From assembly GCA_016235065.1 (NCBI GenBank), contig JACRMB010000002.1, positions 62,001 through 126,000 of the forward strand: DNA of 64,000 nucleotides. The letters run 5' to 3'. Of the stretch, positions 19,536 to 27,593 are shown one piece after another. The notes beneath the pieces were generated by a model. That model did no database searches and had not been told where the DNA came from. It worked only from the letters and a program-made list of their open reading frames with translations. The position numbers and the translations under genes were made by a program. Source of the DNA: Actinomycetota bacterium. Lineage in GTDB: Bacteria > Actinomycetota > Thermoleophilia > BMS3ABIN01. Numbering within the stretch: the stretch's first letter is position 1; each line of letters opens with the position of its first letter.

Positions 19536-20381
19536 ATGCGGGAGATCGATGTCAGCGAAGTCACGGCGCTGGTCTCCCGGCTCTACCAGGAAGCCAACAC
19601 CGTCCTGCCGGCCGATGTGACTGCGGCTCTCCAGGAAGCTTTATCCCGCGAAGAATCTCCCATCGGTCGCGAGGTCATCGAAACCCTTTTGAAGAACGCC
19701 GCTATCGCCGGGCGTGAGCGCGTCCCCCTTTGCCAGGACACCGGTATCGCTGCCGTATTCGCCGAGGTGGGGCAGGAGGCGGTATTGACTGGCGGCTCTT
19801 TTGCGGCTGCGGTGGACGCGGGTATAGCTCGGGCCAGGGAAGAGGGATACCTGCGGGCATCTGTCGTGCGCGGTCCCTGTTTTGACCGTGCCAACACCGG
19901 CGACAACACACCGGCGATGCTGCATACTGAACTGGTCGAAGGCGACGGCATCAGCATCACGGTCCTCCCCAAAGGCGCCGGCAGCGAGAACATGAGCCGG
20001 CTGGCCATGCTCAAGCCTGCTGACGGTGTCGAGGGACTCGTCGATTTCGTGGTAGAGACCGTCGAACTCGCGGGCGGCAATCCCTGTCCCCCGATCTTTC
20101 TGGGCATCGGAGTCGGCGGGACCATGGACCGGGCGGCGCTGCTGGCGAAGATGGCGCTCCTGCGTCCTGCGGGGACCCCGAGTAGCGACCCCAGGCTGGC
20201 TGCGCTCGAAGCGGACATCCTCGATGCGGTCAACCGGCTCGGCATAGGCCCGGGCGGTTTTGGCGGCACGGTCACCTGCCTGGGGGTGGCTCTGGAGGAA
20301 ACCCCCTGCCATATCGCCTCACTGCCGGTCGCGGTCAACATCCAGTGCAATTCAGCCCGCCGGGCTTCAGGGAGCATCTGA
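19536..20381 (+). CDS. Class I fumarate hydratase, alpha subunit
   Basis: Forms, with the next gene product, the oxygen-sensitive [4Fe-4S] fumarase that interconverts fumarate and malate (L-tartrate dehydratase TtdA is a close relative and cannot be excluded). Cluster-ligand cysteines are visible in PLCQDTG, GPCFDRANTGDNTP and GGNPCPP, with GIGVGGTMDRA following. The length of 281 residues is normal for the two-subunit type. It begins 55 bases after malic enzyme, which supports fumarase over tartrate dehydratase. Five bases separate it from the beta subunit. Confidence 0.9.
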   Translation: MREIDVSEVTALVSRLYQEANTVLPADVTAALQEALSREESPIGREVIETLLKNAAIAGRERVPLCQDTGIAAVFAEVGQEAVLTGGSFAAAVDAGIARAREEGYLRASVVRGPCFDRANTGDNTPAMLHTELVEGDGISITVLPKGAGSENMSRLAMLKPADGVEGLVDFVVETVELAGGNPCPPIFLGIGVGGTMDRAALLAKMALLRPAGTPSSDPRLAALEADILDAVNRLGIGPGGFGGTVTCLGVALEETPCHIASLPVAVNIQCNSARRASGSI

Positions 20382-20386
20382 CTGCC

Positions 20387-20950
20387 ATGAGCGATAAGCC
20401 CATCATCCTGACGCCGCCGGTGGATCCCGGCACAGTCAGCACATTGAAGGCCGGCGACCGGATCCTGATAACCGGTTCCATCTATACCGCGCGGGATGCC
20501 GCGCACCGGAGAATGATCGAACTCATCGAACGGGGTGAAACCTTGCCCGTGGAGCTGGAAGGCGCGGTGCTCTATTACGTCGGGCCGACACCCTCCTCAC
20601 CCGGGAGGCCTACCGGCTCAGCAGGTCCGACGACCAGCTCCCGCGTCGACCGCTACACTCCCGAACTGCTGGCCCGTGGCCTCAGGGTCGTGATCGGCAA
20701 GGGCGACCGGAGTCCGGAAGTCGCAGCCGCTCTGCAGGAACATGGAGCAGTGTATCTCGCTGCCGTCGGCGGCGCCGGGGCGCTGCTCGCCGAGAGGGTG
20801 GCGTCGGCTGAAGTAGTCGCATGGCCGGAACTGGGAACCGAAGCCATCCACCACTTCGAAGTGAACGGGTTCCCGGCGATCGTGGTGATGGACGCCCATG
20901 GCGGCAATCTTTACCAGTCGGGCCGGGCCCGGTATCGTCGACAGCCCTGA
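20387..20950 (+). CDS. Class I fumarate hydratase, beta subunit
   Basis: Small subunit of the Fe-S fumarase. The 187 residues start at the ATG at 20387 and show the family motifs LKAGDRILITGSIYTARDAAH and YYVGPTPSSPGRPTGSAGPTTSSRVD. Later ones are VIGKGDRSPEV and the C-terminal VMDAHGGNLYQ. The active form needs the alpha subunit encoded five bases upstream. Confidence 0.92.
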   Translation: MSDKPIILTPPVDPGTVSTLKAGDRILITGSIYTARDAAHRRMIELIERGETLPVELEGAVLYYVGPTPSSPGRPTGSAGPTTSSRVDRYTPELLARGLRVVIGKGDRSPEVAAALQEHGAVYLAAVGGAGALLAERVASAEVVAWPELGTEAIHHFEVNGFPAIVVMDAHGGNLYQSGRARYRRQP

Positions 20951-21076
20951 AGCTGCTTTAGCCCGCAAAAGCCCGTATTCATCACCTTTTCATCCGCCCG
21001 GCGCTGTCTGAGTCACATTTACCAGTTTATGGTGAAAATAAATTATCGCTGCCAAACTGGAAAATCCTGAGTATAT

Positions 21077-21085
21077 TGGTATACT
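21077..21085 (+). promoter_or_regulatory. Extended -10 promoter for the response regulator
   Basis: TG-G-TATACT (TG at 21077-21078, hexamer 21080-21085) is an extended -10 element 46 bases before the ATG. Only a weak -35 is visible, as expected for that promoter class. Confidence 0.5.
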
Positions 21086-21130
21086 ATTTGGACTTCTCCG
21101 ATGAGATTTGTTTGAAAGCGGGTGCGAGAT

Positions 21131-21853
21131 ATGCCGAACGAAACCGTACTGATCGTGGATGACGACCCGGATGTTCTCCACAACACCAAGGAAAGCCTCT
21201 CTAAGGCAGGTTACCGGGTGCTGACGGCCGTTGACGGCTCCGCCGCCCGGCAGATCTCCCGTGACGAACATCCCGATGTCATACTCCTCGATGTAGACAT
21301 GCCCGTGACCAGCGGCCACGATGTATGCAAGTCCATCAAGGGCGACGCCAGCCTCAAGCATATCCCCATCATCTTCCTTGATGAGAAGCCCACGGCCGAA
21401 CACCTCGTCGCCGGTTTCGATGTTGGAGCTCACGATTACATGGCCAAGCCTTTCGACAGGGAAGAGCTTGTCGCCAGAGTGGGCGCCGCGGCGCGGCTCA
21501 AGGTGAACCAGGATCGCCTCCGTCACAAGAACGCCAAGCTCGAAGCGCTGGCCAAACACGTTCGGGCTGCGGTACAGCACTACGAACAGCCCAGCGGCCA
21601 GGGCGCTGGCAATTATGAGGAAGTCGAGGAAGAGAGCGGCAAGGCCATGGTCAGGCTTACCCGCCGGGAGCTGGAGATCCTGCAGCTGCTGGCCCGGGGA
21701 CTGAACAACGACGTCATTTCGAGGCAGCTTTACATCAGCCCCACGACAACCCGTAATCACATCCAGAATATCCTGGGGAAACTGGGAGTGCACAGTAAAC
21801 TGGAAGCGGTCGCCTATGCGGTCCGTGCTGGATATGTAGACTTTGTAGGCTAG
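21131..21853 (+). CDS. Orphan response regulator, NarL/FixJ type
   Basis: Receiver domain joined to a LuxR-type helix-turn-helix. The acidic pocket D10-D11-D12, phosphoacceptor D54 (VILLDVDMP) and K106 (AKPFD) are present. The switch Thr/Ser that usually follows beta-4 is Asp here (PIIFLDEKP), which may alter phosphorylation switching. A coiled, charged linker leads to the DNA-binding domain at about 170-235 (LTRRELEILQLLARGLNNDVISRQL in two blocks). The ATG at 21131 was preferred to an in-frame GTG at 21122. No kinase gene is adjacent; a terminator follows at 22010. Confidence 0.9.
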   Translation: MPNETVLIVDDDPDVLHNTKESLSKAGYRVLTAVDGSAARQISRDEHPDVILLDVDMPVTSGHDVCKSIKGDASLKHIPIIFLDEKPTAEHLVAGFDVGAHDYMAKPFDREELVARVGAAARLKVNQDRLRHKNAKLEALAKHVRAAVQHYEQPSGQGAGNYEEVEEESGKAMVRLTRRELEILQLLARGLNNDVISRQLYISPTTTRNHIQNILGKLGVHSKLEAVAYAVRAGYVDFVG

Positions 21854-22184
21854 TGAGGTTTACGTAAAAGCCGTAAATAACGACTATACTGATTATTTTG
21901 AATCAATTATTTAGACAAAAAGTACTATAGACTGCTAACTTACTAGAAGCTATCATACTAACCAACATACTTATCTTAGTGTCATGGGCTTGATCGCCCC
22001 CCTTGGAAGGCCCCGAATCTATTCGGGGCTTTCTCCTTTTCGGGACACTCGTGGGGCGACAGACAGCACCAGTCGCTAATACATTAATAAAGCCAGGAAA
22101 GGTCCAGTTGATAAAAGGAATACTGGTGAGCCGCGGGGCGAGGGGTCAATAAGAGGAATGCCTGCGAACGCGGAGCGGGGAAGG
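21854..22184. other. A+T-rich intergenic region between the response regulator and the tRNA genes
   Basis: No protein gene is visible in these 331 bases. An A+T-rich block at 21880-21980, unlike the surrounding G+C-rich DNA, precedes the terminator at 22010-22034. I see nothing else with support. Confidence 0.5.
22010..22034 (+). terminator. Rho-independent terminator after the response regulator
   Basis: GCCCCGAAT and ATTCGGGGC flank CT (22010-22029), followed by TTTCTCCTTTT. The long 157-base distance from the stop codon leaves room for a 3' untranslated region. Confidence 0.85.
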
Positions 22185-22260
22185 TGGTGGAGGATAGGGG
22201 ACTCGAACCCCTGACCTCCTGGATGCAAACCAGGCGCTCTCCCAACTGAGCTAATCCCCC
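22185..22260 (-). tRNA. tRNA-Ala (anticodon TGC)
   Basis: Full cloverleaf on the minus strand: acceptor GGGGGAT/ATCCTCC with one G-T pair, D-arm GCTCAGTTGGGAGAGC, anticodon loop TTTGCAT, T-loop GGTTCGAGTCC, and an encoded CCA. It is the first of three closely spaced tRNA genes in the same orientation. Confidence 0.95.
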
Positions 22261-22326
22261 ACGAAAAAATCCCGCTGCAAACCCCAGTCTTCGAACCGGA
22301 TGCCGGCAATCATCAGCCAGGGTTAT

Positions 22327-22402
22327 TGGTGGAGGATACCGGACTTGAACCGGTGACCTCCTGCATGCGAAGCAGGCGCTCTCCCAACTGAGCTAATCCC
22401 CC
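22327..22402 (-). tRNA. tRNA-Ala (anticodon CGC)
   Basis: Almost the same body as the TGC alanine tRNA 66 bases away, but the anticodon stem is CCTGC/GCAGG with loop TTCGCAT, which reads GCG codons. CCA is encoded. It is a dedicated GCG decoder and fits the high G+C content; a duplication of the neighbour is likely. Confidence 0.93.
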
Positions 22403-22447
22403 ACGCGGGCGCCGCGGCTTGATCGAACGCCGGCAGCGAGAAAAAAG

Positions 22448-22524
22448 TGGTGGGCGATACTGGACTCGAACCAGTGACCTCCGCCATGTGAGGACGGCGC
22501 TCTAACCAGCTGAGCTAATCGCCC
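22448..22524 (-). tRNA. tRNA-Val (anticodon CAC)
   Basis: Cloverleaf with acceptor GGGCGAT/ATCGCCC, D-arm GCTCAGCTGGTTAGAGC, anticodon loop CTCACAT (reads GTG), T-loop GGTTCGAGTCC and encoded CCA. It is the most upstream of the three-gene tRNA cluster. Confidence 0.93.
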
Positions 22525-22639
22525 GCGTGAATTCCACCACAGGTATTGTAGGTATGCGGGCCGCGCAAGGCAAGAAGCAGGCCGGGCTCCCGCAAGATAA
22601 TGCTGCAGGACGCCAGCTCGACTCCTCAATGGCATCCGG

Positions 22640-23272
22640 TTATTTCCCGAAATCCTTCGGATTATCCTTACGGATCTGCTCGGCCCTGTTCCGTAATAGC
22701 TCAGACTCGGCGTTCAGCAACTCTATCCGGTCCTGCATGGAATAGATCTGGCTGACGACCACCTGGGTCCTGATCTCGTCCCAGCCGGCCAGGGAATACT
22801 GTTCCTTCTCCAGCAGCCTGGGTATCTGCAGCGCTGCGTTGACGGTCTCGGTCAGTTTATCATTGCTCTCCCGCATCAGCTTCAGGTATTCCTGATAGTT
22901 GTCGTTGAGCTGCATCTCGCTGGCGGAGCGGAGGCTCTGGTCCCTGGCGGTCAGGTCGGCCAGGGCATTGTTCAGGTCCTGGACTGCGGTGGTCGCGGTG
23001 GACCTGGTCTGGGTGGCTGGCAGCGTCTGCCCGGCGGCGGCGCTGCTCACAAGGCTGTCGATCGCGCCTGTGGACATCCTCAGCTTGTCGACCGCCGAGT
23101 TCCTGAGAGAATCGCTCTCGTCAACCAGCTTGTCGGCGGCTGAAGTGTCAGTGCCGCAGCCGGTGGTCGCGAGGGAGAGAAGTGCGGCTGCCAGAAGCGC
23201 CACCAGGAGTTTCAGCAATATCGAGGGCCTGGCTGTGGCAGAGGTTATATATCCTGATCCCGATGATTTCAT
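22640..23272 (-). CDS. Putative lipoprotein with helical coiled-coil body
   Basis: A 210-residue exported protein of unknown function. The N-terminus has a hydrophobic signal ([22 protein letters not shown]) with a plausible though not perfect lipobox before C39. The mature part is almost wholly helical and charged, with heptad-like stretches ([21 protein letters not shown]). TATTCT at 23284-23279 would place the transcription start on the A of the ATG. It lies upstream of the tRNA genes, on their strand. Confidence 0.7.
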   Translation of the reverse strand: MKSSGSGYITSATARPSILLKLLVALLAAALLSLATTGCGTDTSAADKLVDESDSLRNSAVDKLRMSTGAIDSLVSSAAAGQTLPATQTRSTATTAVQDLNNALADLTARDQSLRSASEMQLNDNYQEYLKLMRESNDKLTETVNAALQIPRLLEKEQYSLAGWDEIRTQVVVSQIYSMQDRIELLNAESELLRNRAEQIRKDNPKDFGK

Positions 23273-23448
23273 ATATAAAGAATATCAGAGTTAGGCGGCA
23301 GCCTCGTGCGATGCCGGGCGGCTGCCGGTGCCAGGAGGGACGTCAGACGAAGGCCGGCCGGGCTGACAGGCACAATCGCTGCCCGCTACCATCTACCATC
23401 CACTCGTGCTATCATTTCTTGTTCACTGAGACGGACGAGGAAACTGAC

Positions 23449-23658
23449 ATGAAAAAAGACATCCATCCGGAATACATGGAGACCAAGGTGCGCTGCTCCT
23501 GCGGCGAGGATTTCACCACCCGTTCGACCGTGCCGGAGATCCACGTGGAGATCTGTTCCAAGTGCCACCCCTTCTACACCGGCAAGCGCAAGCTCGTTGA
23601 TACCGGTGGCCGCGTGGAGAGATTCAAGCGCAAGTACGCCAAGAGGCAAACCTCCTAG
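23449..23658 (+). CDS. rpmE: Ribosomal protein L31, zinc-binding (C+) form
   Basis: Large-subunit protein at the central protuberance. The 69 residues keep four zinc ligands: C16, C18, C36 and C39 (RCSCG and [12 protein letters not shown]). This makes it the zinc-containing type rather than the zinc-free type used in starvation. It leads the thyX–DUF1385–prfA–prmC group, a common actinobacterial order. Confidence 0.96.
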   Translation: MKKDIHPEYMETKVRCSCGEDFTTRSTVPEIHVEICSKCHPFYTGKRKLVDTGGRVERFKRKYAKRQTS

Positions 23659-23671
23659 CCGGTCCTGACCG

Positions 23672-24421
23672 GTGCCGGCTACTCTCAACGTAACCCTTCT
23701 TACTCATACCCCTGAGCCCGAGCGCGCCGTTGCGGCCGCGGGCCGGCTCTGCTATTCGTCATCGACGGCGGCGGAGCTGAAGGAGAAGATGACCGTCGAG
23801 GAAGTCGAGCGGCTGGTCACCCTGCTGGTGAGATCAGGGCACCTGAGCGCCCTTGAGCACGCTTCCTTCACTTTCGGCATCGACGGCATCTCCCGAGCCT
23901 GTTCGCACCAGCTGGTGCGGCATCGCCTGGCATCCTATTCGCAGCAGTCCCAGCGCTATGTGCACTTTTCCGGGGAGGACGGTTTTATCGTCCCGCCGAA
24001 GATCGCGGAGGATCCCGAAGCGCTTGCAGTGTTCGAAGAGGCCATGGAGAACGCCACGCGCGCCTACGACCGGCTGGTCGAACTGGGCACCGAGAAGGGC
24101 CTCGCAAAGGAGACCATCCAGGAGGATGCCCGTTTTGTGCTCCCCAACGCTGCTGAGACCCGCATCGTAGTCACCATGAATGCCCGTGAGCTGCGGCACT
24201 TCTTCCGCATCCGCTGTTGCCGGCGGGCTCAGTGGGAGATAAACGCACTAGCCTGGAAAATGCGCTCGCTGGTCATGAACATGGCGCCGCATGTCTTCCG
24301 CAAATGCGGCCCCGACTGCCTTTACGGCAAGTGTCATGAAGGCAAGATGTATTGCGGACAGATATATACCCTCGAGGAAGTCGCCGAGATGGAAGAGTGG
24401 ATGGAAAGCATTGAGTGGTAA
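23672..24421 (+). CDS. thyX: FAD-dependent thymidylate synthase ThyX
   Basis: Makes dTMP from dUMP with methylene-tetrahydrofolate as carbon donor and FAD/NADPH as reductant, releasing tetrahydrofolate rather than dihydrofolate. The ThyX signature RHRLASYSQQSQR is at about residues 88-100, and the C-terminal region with a CC pair (RIRCCRRAQWEI) is typical. The GTG at 23672 lies 13 bases after rpmE. An unusual Cys-rich tail (KCGPDCLYGKCHEGKMYC) could bind metal. It pairs functionally with glyA and the dCMP deaminase elsewhere in the window. Confidence 0.95.
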   Translation: MPATLNVTLLTHTPEPERAVAAAGRLCYSSSTAAELKEKMTVEEVERLVTLLVRSGHLSALEHASFTFGIDGISRACSHQLVRHRLASYSQQSQRYVHFSGEDGFIVPPKIAEDPEALAVFEEAMENATRAYDRLVELGTEKGLAKETIQEDARFVLPNAAETRIVVTMNARELRHFFRIRCCRRAQWEINALAWKMRSLVMNMAPHVFRKCGPDCLYGKCHEGKMYCGQIYTLEEVAEMEEWMESIEW

Positions 24422-25364
24422 ACACCCCGGCCACCCGGCTGCGTCAGTAGGCGGGCAGGCTGTAATCGAAGGCGTGATGATGCGGGGCAAGCGGCACTGG
24501 GCTCTAGCCTGCCGCCGTCCTGACGGCACCATCAGCCTGCATTCCGAAGCCCTGACCCCTTTGGCCGACCGCTATCCGATTTTGAGGCGGCCGATCTTGC
24601 GGGGCGTCATCGGCCTCTGGGAATCCATGTCGCTGGGAATCAAGACCCTGAGCATGTCAGCCAACGAGTCCATGGGCGAGGAAGAACGTGACATCAGCAA
24701 GAAGGAGATGGCGCTGAGCCTCACCATCGGCATCCTGATGGCGGTGGGCCTTTTTGTCGTACTGCCGCTGTTCGCCATCGGTTCGGTGCGCGAATGGTTC
24801 CCGAACTCGTCGGCGTTCGTTGCCGCTGAGGGCGTCATGCGCATCGTCATCCTGGTGCTATATATAGTGGTGGTCTCACGCATCAAGCAGATGCGGCGGG
24901 TCTTTGAATACCACGGGGCGGAGCACAAAACCATCCACGCGCTGGAGTCAGGGCTGGAACTGACGCCGGCCAACGTCCACGGGTTCTCACCGGTGCATCC
25001 CCGTTGCGGCACCAGTTTTCTACTGATAGTCATGGTGCTGGCGATCATCGTCTTTTCCTTCGTGCCGATCCCTGATGACTGGACCAATGTCGTCTATGTG
25101 ACCCTGTTCATCCTCTCGCGCATAATCGGCATCCCCCTCGTTGTTGGCCTTTCTTACGAGGTGATAAAATATGCGGGAAGGCACAAGAACAGCACCTTCA
25201 TGAAAGTAGTCATGTACCCGGGGCTCCTCCTGCAGAAGCTGACCACTAAAGAGCCCGACGAATCCCAGATCGAGGTGGCGATCGCCGCTCTCGAGGGTGT
25301 CGCAGCGCTGGAGCCTATCGAGATGGACCACGGAGGCCGAGCTGATGTGGAAGTCATGGCATGA
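24411..25364 (+). CDS. DUF1385 family membrane protein (typical member)
   Basis: A 317-residue membrane protein with the family motifs GGQAVIEGVMMRG, FEYHGAEHKTIHALE and HPRCGTSF, and about four helices. It sits between thyX and prfA as in many Gram-positive genomes, but its function is unknown. The TTG at 24411 overlaps the end of thyX by 11 bases and is preceded by GGATGGAAAG; no ATG or GTG upstream of the conserved N-terminal motif serves as well. Confidence 0.87.
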   Translation: MSGKHPGHPAASVGGQAVIEGVMMRGKRHWALACRRPDGTISLHSEALTPLADRYPILRRPILRGVIGLWESMSLGIKTLSMSANESMGEEERDISKKEMALSLTIGILMAVGLFVVLPLFAIGSVREWFPNSSAFVAAEGVMRIVILVLYIVVVSRIKQMRRVFEYHGAEHKTIHALESGLELTPANVHGFSPVHPRCGTSFLLIVMVLAIIVFSFVPIPDDWTNVVYVTLFILSRIIGIPLVVGLSYEVIKYAGRHKNSTFMKVVMYPGLLLQKLTTKEPDESQIEVAIAALEGVAALEPIEMDHGGRADVEVMA

Positions 25365-25391
25365 GTGGAGCGAATCTCCCGCGCTGGTCGT

Positions 25392-25430
25392 TAATGTGTC
25401 CCTTTATCTGGCAATTAAGTAATGTGTCCC
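25392..25430 (+). repeat. Pair of 11-base direct repeats upstream of prfA
   Basis: TAATGTGTCCC occurs at 25392-25402 and 25420-25430, with a 28-base period, in the short gap before prfA. The second copy ends ten bases before the prfA ATG, where a ribosome-binding site would be expected but is lacking. Confidence 0.6.
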
Positions 25431-25440
25431 CCTGGTTTTT

Positions 25441-26517
25441 ATGCTAGATAAACTCATAACAGAGATTGAAGAAAAATATAATCAGCTCAACGACGAGCTG
25501 AGCGAGCCGGGCGTCCACGACGACCGGCAGCGTTACGCCGAGCTGGCCAAAGCCCATTCCGACCTGCAGCCCGCCTATGACCTGGTGCGGCAGTACCGCG
25601 AGGCTGAGACCAGCCTGGCTGAAGCCGAGGAGATGCTCGGTGGCGATGGCGAGGTAGAGCAGGAGATGCGTGAGTTCCTCAAGGAGGAGATCCACAGCTC
25701 CCGTGAGGCCATCGAGCGGCTAGCCGAGGAGATCCGTGTCTCGATGCTCGAGGCCGATCCCAACGACGACAAGGATGTCATCATCGAGATCCGCGGCGGC
25801 GCCGGTGGCGACGAGGCTTCGCTCTTCGCTGGCGAGCTTCTGCGCATGTACGCCAAGCACGCCGAGAACAAGAAATTCAAGACCGAGATCCTCTCCTCCA
25901 GCCCCACCGAGATGGGCGGTTTCAAGGAAGCAATCATGGAGGTCACCGGCAGGGGCGCCTACAGTGTCTTCAAGTACGAGAGCGGCGTCCACAGGGTGCA
26001 GCGCATACCGGTGACCGAGTCTGGTGGCCGAATCCATACCTCGACGGCGACCGTGGCGGTCCTTCCTGAGGTCGAGGAGGTCGAGGTCGATATCGATCCC
26101 AACGAAGTCCGTGTCGACATCTTCCGCTCCAGCGGTCCCGGCGGCCAGTCGGTCAACACGACAGACTCAGCGGTGCGGCTGACCCACGAGCCTACCGGCC
26201 TGGTAGTTTCGATGCAGGACGAGAAATCCCAGCTGCAGAACAAGATCGCTGCGATGAAGGTGTTGCGGGCCCGGCTCTACGAGATGAAACTGGCCGAGCA
26301 GCAGAAGGAGCTTGCCGACCAGCGCAAGTCGCAGGTGGGCACAGGCGACCGCAGCCAGAAGATCCGCACCTATAATTTTCCCCAGGGAAGGGTGACCGAC
26401 CACCGCGTCGGCCTGACCCTGCACAAGCTGGAGGCTATCCTCCAGGGTGACATCGACGATTTCACCGAGGCGCTCGCCGCCCAGGACCGGGCCGAGCAGC
26501 TCAAGGCCGGGGTCTGA
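25441..26517 (+). CDS. prfA: Peptide chain release factor 1
   Basis: Recognises UAA and UAG stop codons and triggers peptide release. The 358 residues include the codon-recognition region and the catalytic GGQ in SSGPGGQSVNTTDSAVR. RF1 does not read UGA, which is relevant to the UGA-containing selenoprotein genes in this window. It forms a pair with prmC, which methylates the GGQ glutamine, 11 bases downstream. Confidence 0.97.
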   Translation: MLDKLITEIEEKYNQLNDELSEPGVHDDRQRYAELAKAHSDLQPAYDLVRQYREAETSLAEAEEMLGGDGEVEQEMREFLKEEIHSSREAIERLAEEIRVSMLEADPNDDKDVIIEIRGGAGGDEASLFAGELLRMYAKHAENKKFKTEILSSSPTEMGGFKEAIMEVTGRGAYSVFKYESGVHRVQRIPVTESGGRIHTSTATVAVLPEVEEVEVDIDPNEVRVDIFRSSGPGGQSVNTTDSAVRLTHEPTGLVVSMQDEKSQLQNKIAAMKVLRARLYEMKLAEQQKELADQRKSQVGTGDRSQKIRTYNFPQGRVTDHRVGLTLHKLEAILQGDIDDFTEALAAQDRAEQLKAGV

Positions 26518-26528
26518 GGGCAGCGGCC

Positions 26529-27401
26529 GTGGGGGCGCCGCCGACTATCACCGACCTTCTTGGCAAGTCGACCGCCTGGCTGAAGGAGAGGGGCTCCACC
26601 TCGCCGCGGCTCGATGCCGAGCTGCTCCTCGCGGAAGTCCTGGGGATGAACCGGGTCGAACTGTATGTCCACTTCGAGCAGCCTCTGAACCCTGACGAGG
26701 TGGACCGCTATCGCGAACTCGTCCGCAGGCGGGGTGAAGCCGAGCCGGTCGCTTACATCCTCGGACGCGGATTCTTCCGAAGTCATGAACTGAAGCTCGA
26801 CAGCTCCGTGCTCATCCCCCGGCCCGAGACGGAACATGTGGTTGATGCCGCCCTGGATTTCCTCATGGAGGGTGAATGGGCAGCGCCGCCAGCAGTGCTC
26901 GACCTGGGTACCGGCAGCGGCGCCATCGCCATATCCCTGGCGGCGGGATTCCCAGAAGCAGCCATCATCGCTTCTGACGCCAGCGCCGAAGCCATCGAGC
27001 TTGCCCGGCAGAACGCTGACGCCGCGGGAGTGGGGCCGAGGATAGAGTTCGTCCACTCGGACATGTTCGAAGACCTCGATCCTGTCGCCACCTATGACCT
27101 GATCGTCTCCAACCCGCCTTATATCTCCAGGGACGAATGGGAGACGTTGCCGCGGGACGTGCGTGATTACGAACCCCGCGAAGCGCTGTACGGCGGCGAT
27201 GACGGACTCGACTACTACCGGGTGCTGGCAGACCAGGCTCCCCAGTTCCTCAAGCCGCGAGGCGGCCTGATCCTTGAGATCGGCGCCGGCCAGGGCAAGG
27301 CGGTCACGGAAATGCTGGCGGCGACTGGAAAATTCCGGGCAGCCGGAGTATTGCAGGACTATGCCGGGCTGGACCGCGTCGTGGCGGCCCAGCGGATGTG
27401 A
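26529..27401 (+). CDS. prmC: Release factor glutamine methyltransferase PrmC
   Basis: Methylates the GGQ glutamine of release factors with S-adenosylmethionine. An N-terminal helical domain precedes the Rossmann fold with the SAM motif VLDLGTGSGAIAISLA and the hallmark SNPPYI. The GTG at 26529 gives 290 residues, the usual size. It is co-transcribed with prfA. Confidence 0.95.
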   Translation: MGAPPTITDLLGKSTAWLKERGSTSPRLDAELLLAEVLGMNRVELYVHFEQPLNPDEVDRYRELVRRRGEAEPVAYILGRGFFRSHELKLDSSVLIPRPETEHVVDAALDFLMEGEWAAPPAVLDLGTGSGAIAISLAAGFPEAAIIASDASAEAIELARQNADAAGVGPRIEFVHSDMFEDLDPVATYDLIVSNPPYISRDEWETLPRDVRDYEPREALYGGDDGLDYYRVLADQAPQFLKPRGGLILEIGAGQGKAVTEMLAATGKFRAAGVLQDYAGLDRVVAAQRM

Positions 27402-27409
27402 GCAGTTTC

Positions 27410-27438
27410 TTGACTCTCAACGGAGGCAATAACATAAT
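27410..27438 (+). promoter_or_regulatory. Sigma-70-type promoter for the giant TPR gene
   Basis: TTGACT (27410-27415), 17 bases, CATAAT (27433-27438). The predicted start near 27445 gives a leader of about 150 bases before the ATG at 27594. The -35 begins nine bases after the prmC stop. Confidence 0.6.
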
Positions 27439-27593
27439 TCAGGTCGTGGCCGGGTTCATGCCGCGGAGGGAACCAGCTTTCCTCTGTTTTATTGTGCCTG
27501 TAAAACCCGGTCCCGTATCAGCACATCTATTATTGAAAGGGGTTACTTTGCGCAGCTCTTCCCCGGAGATTCTCCCGATGCGCGAGGAGAAAC

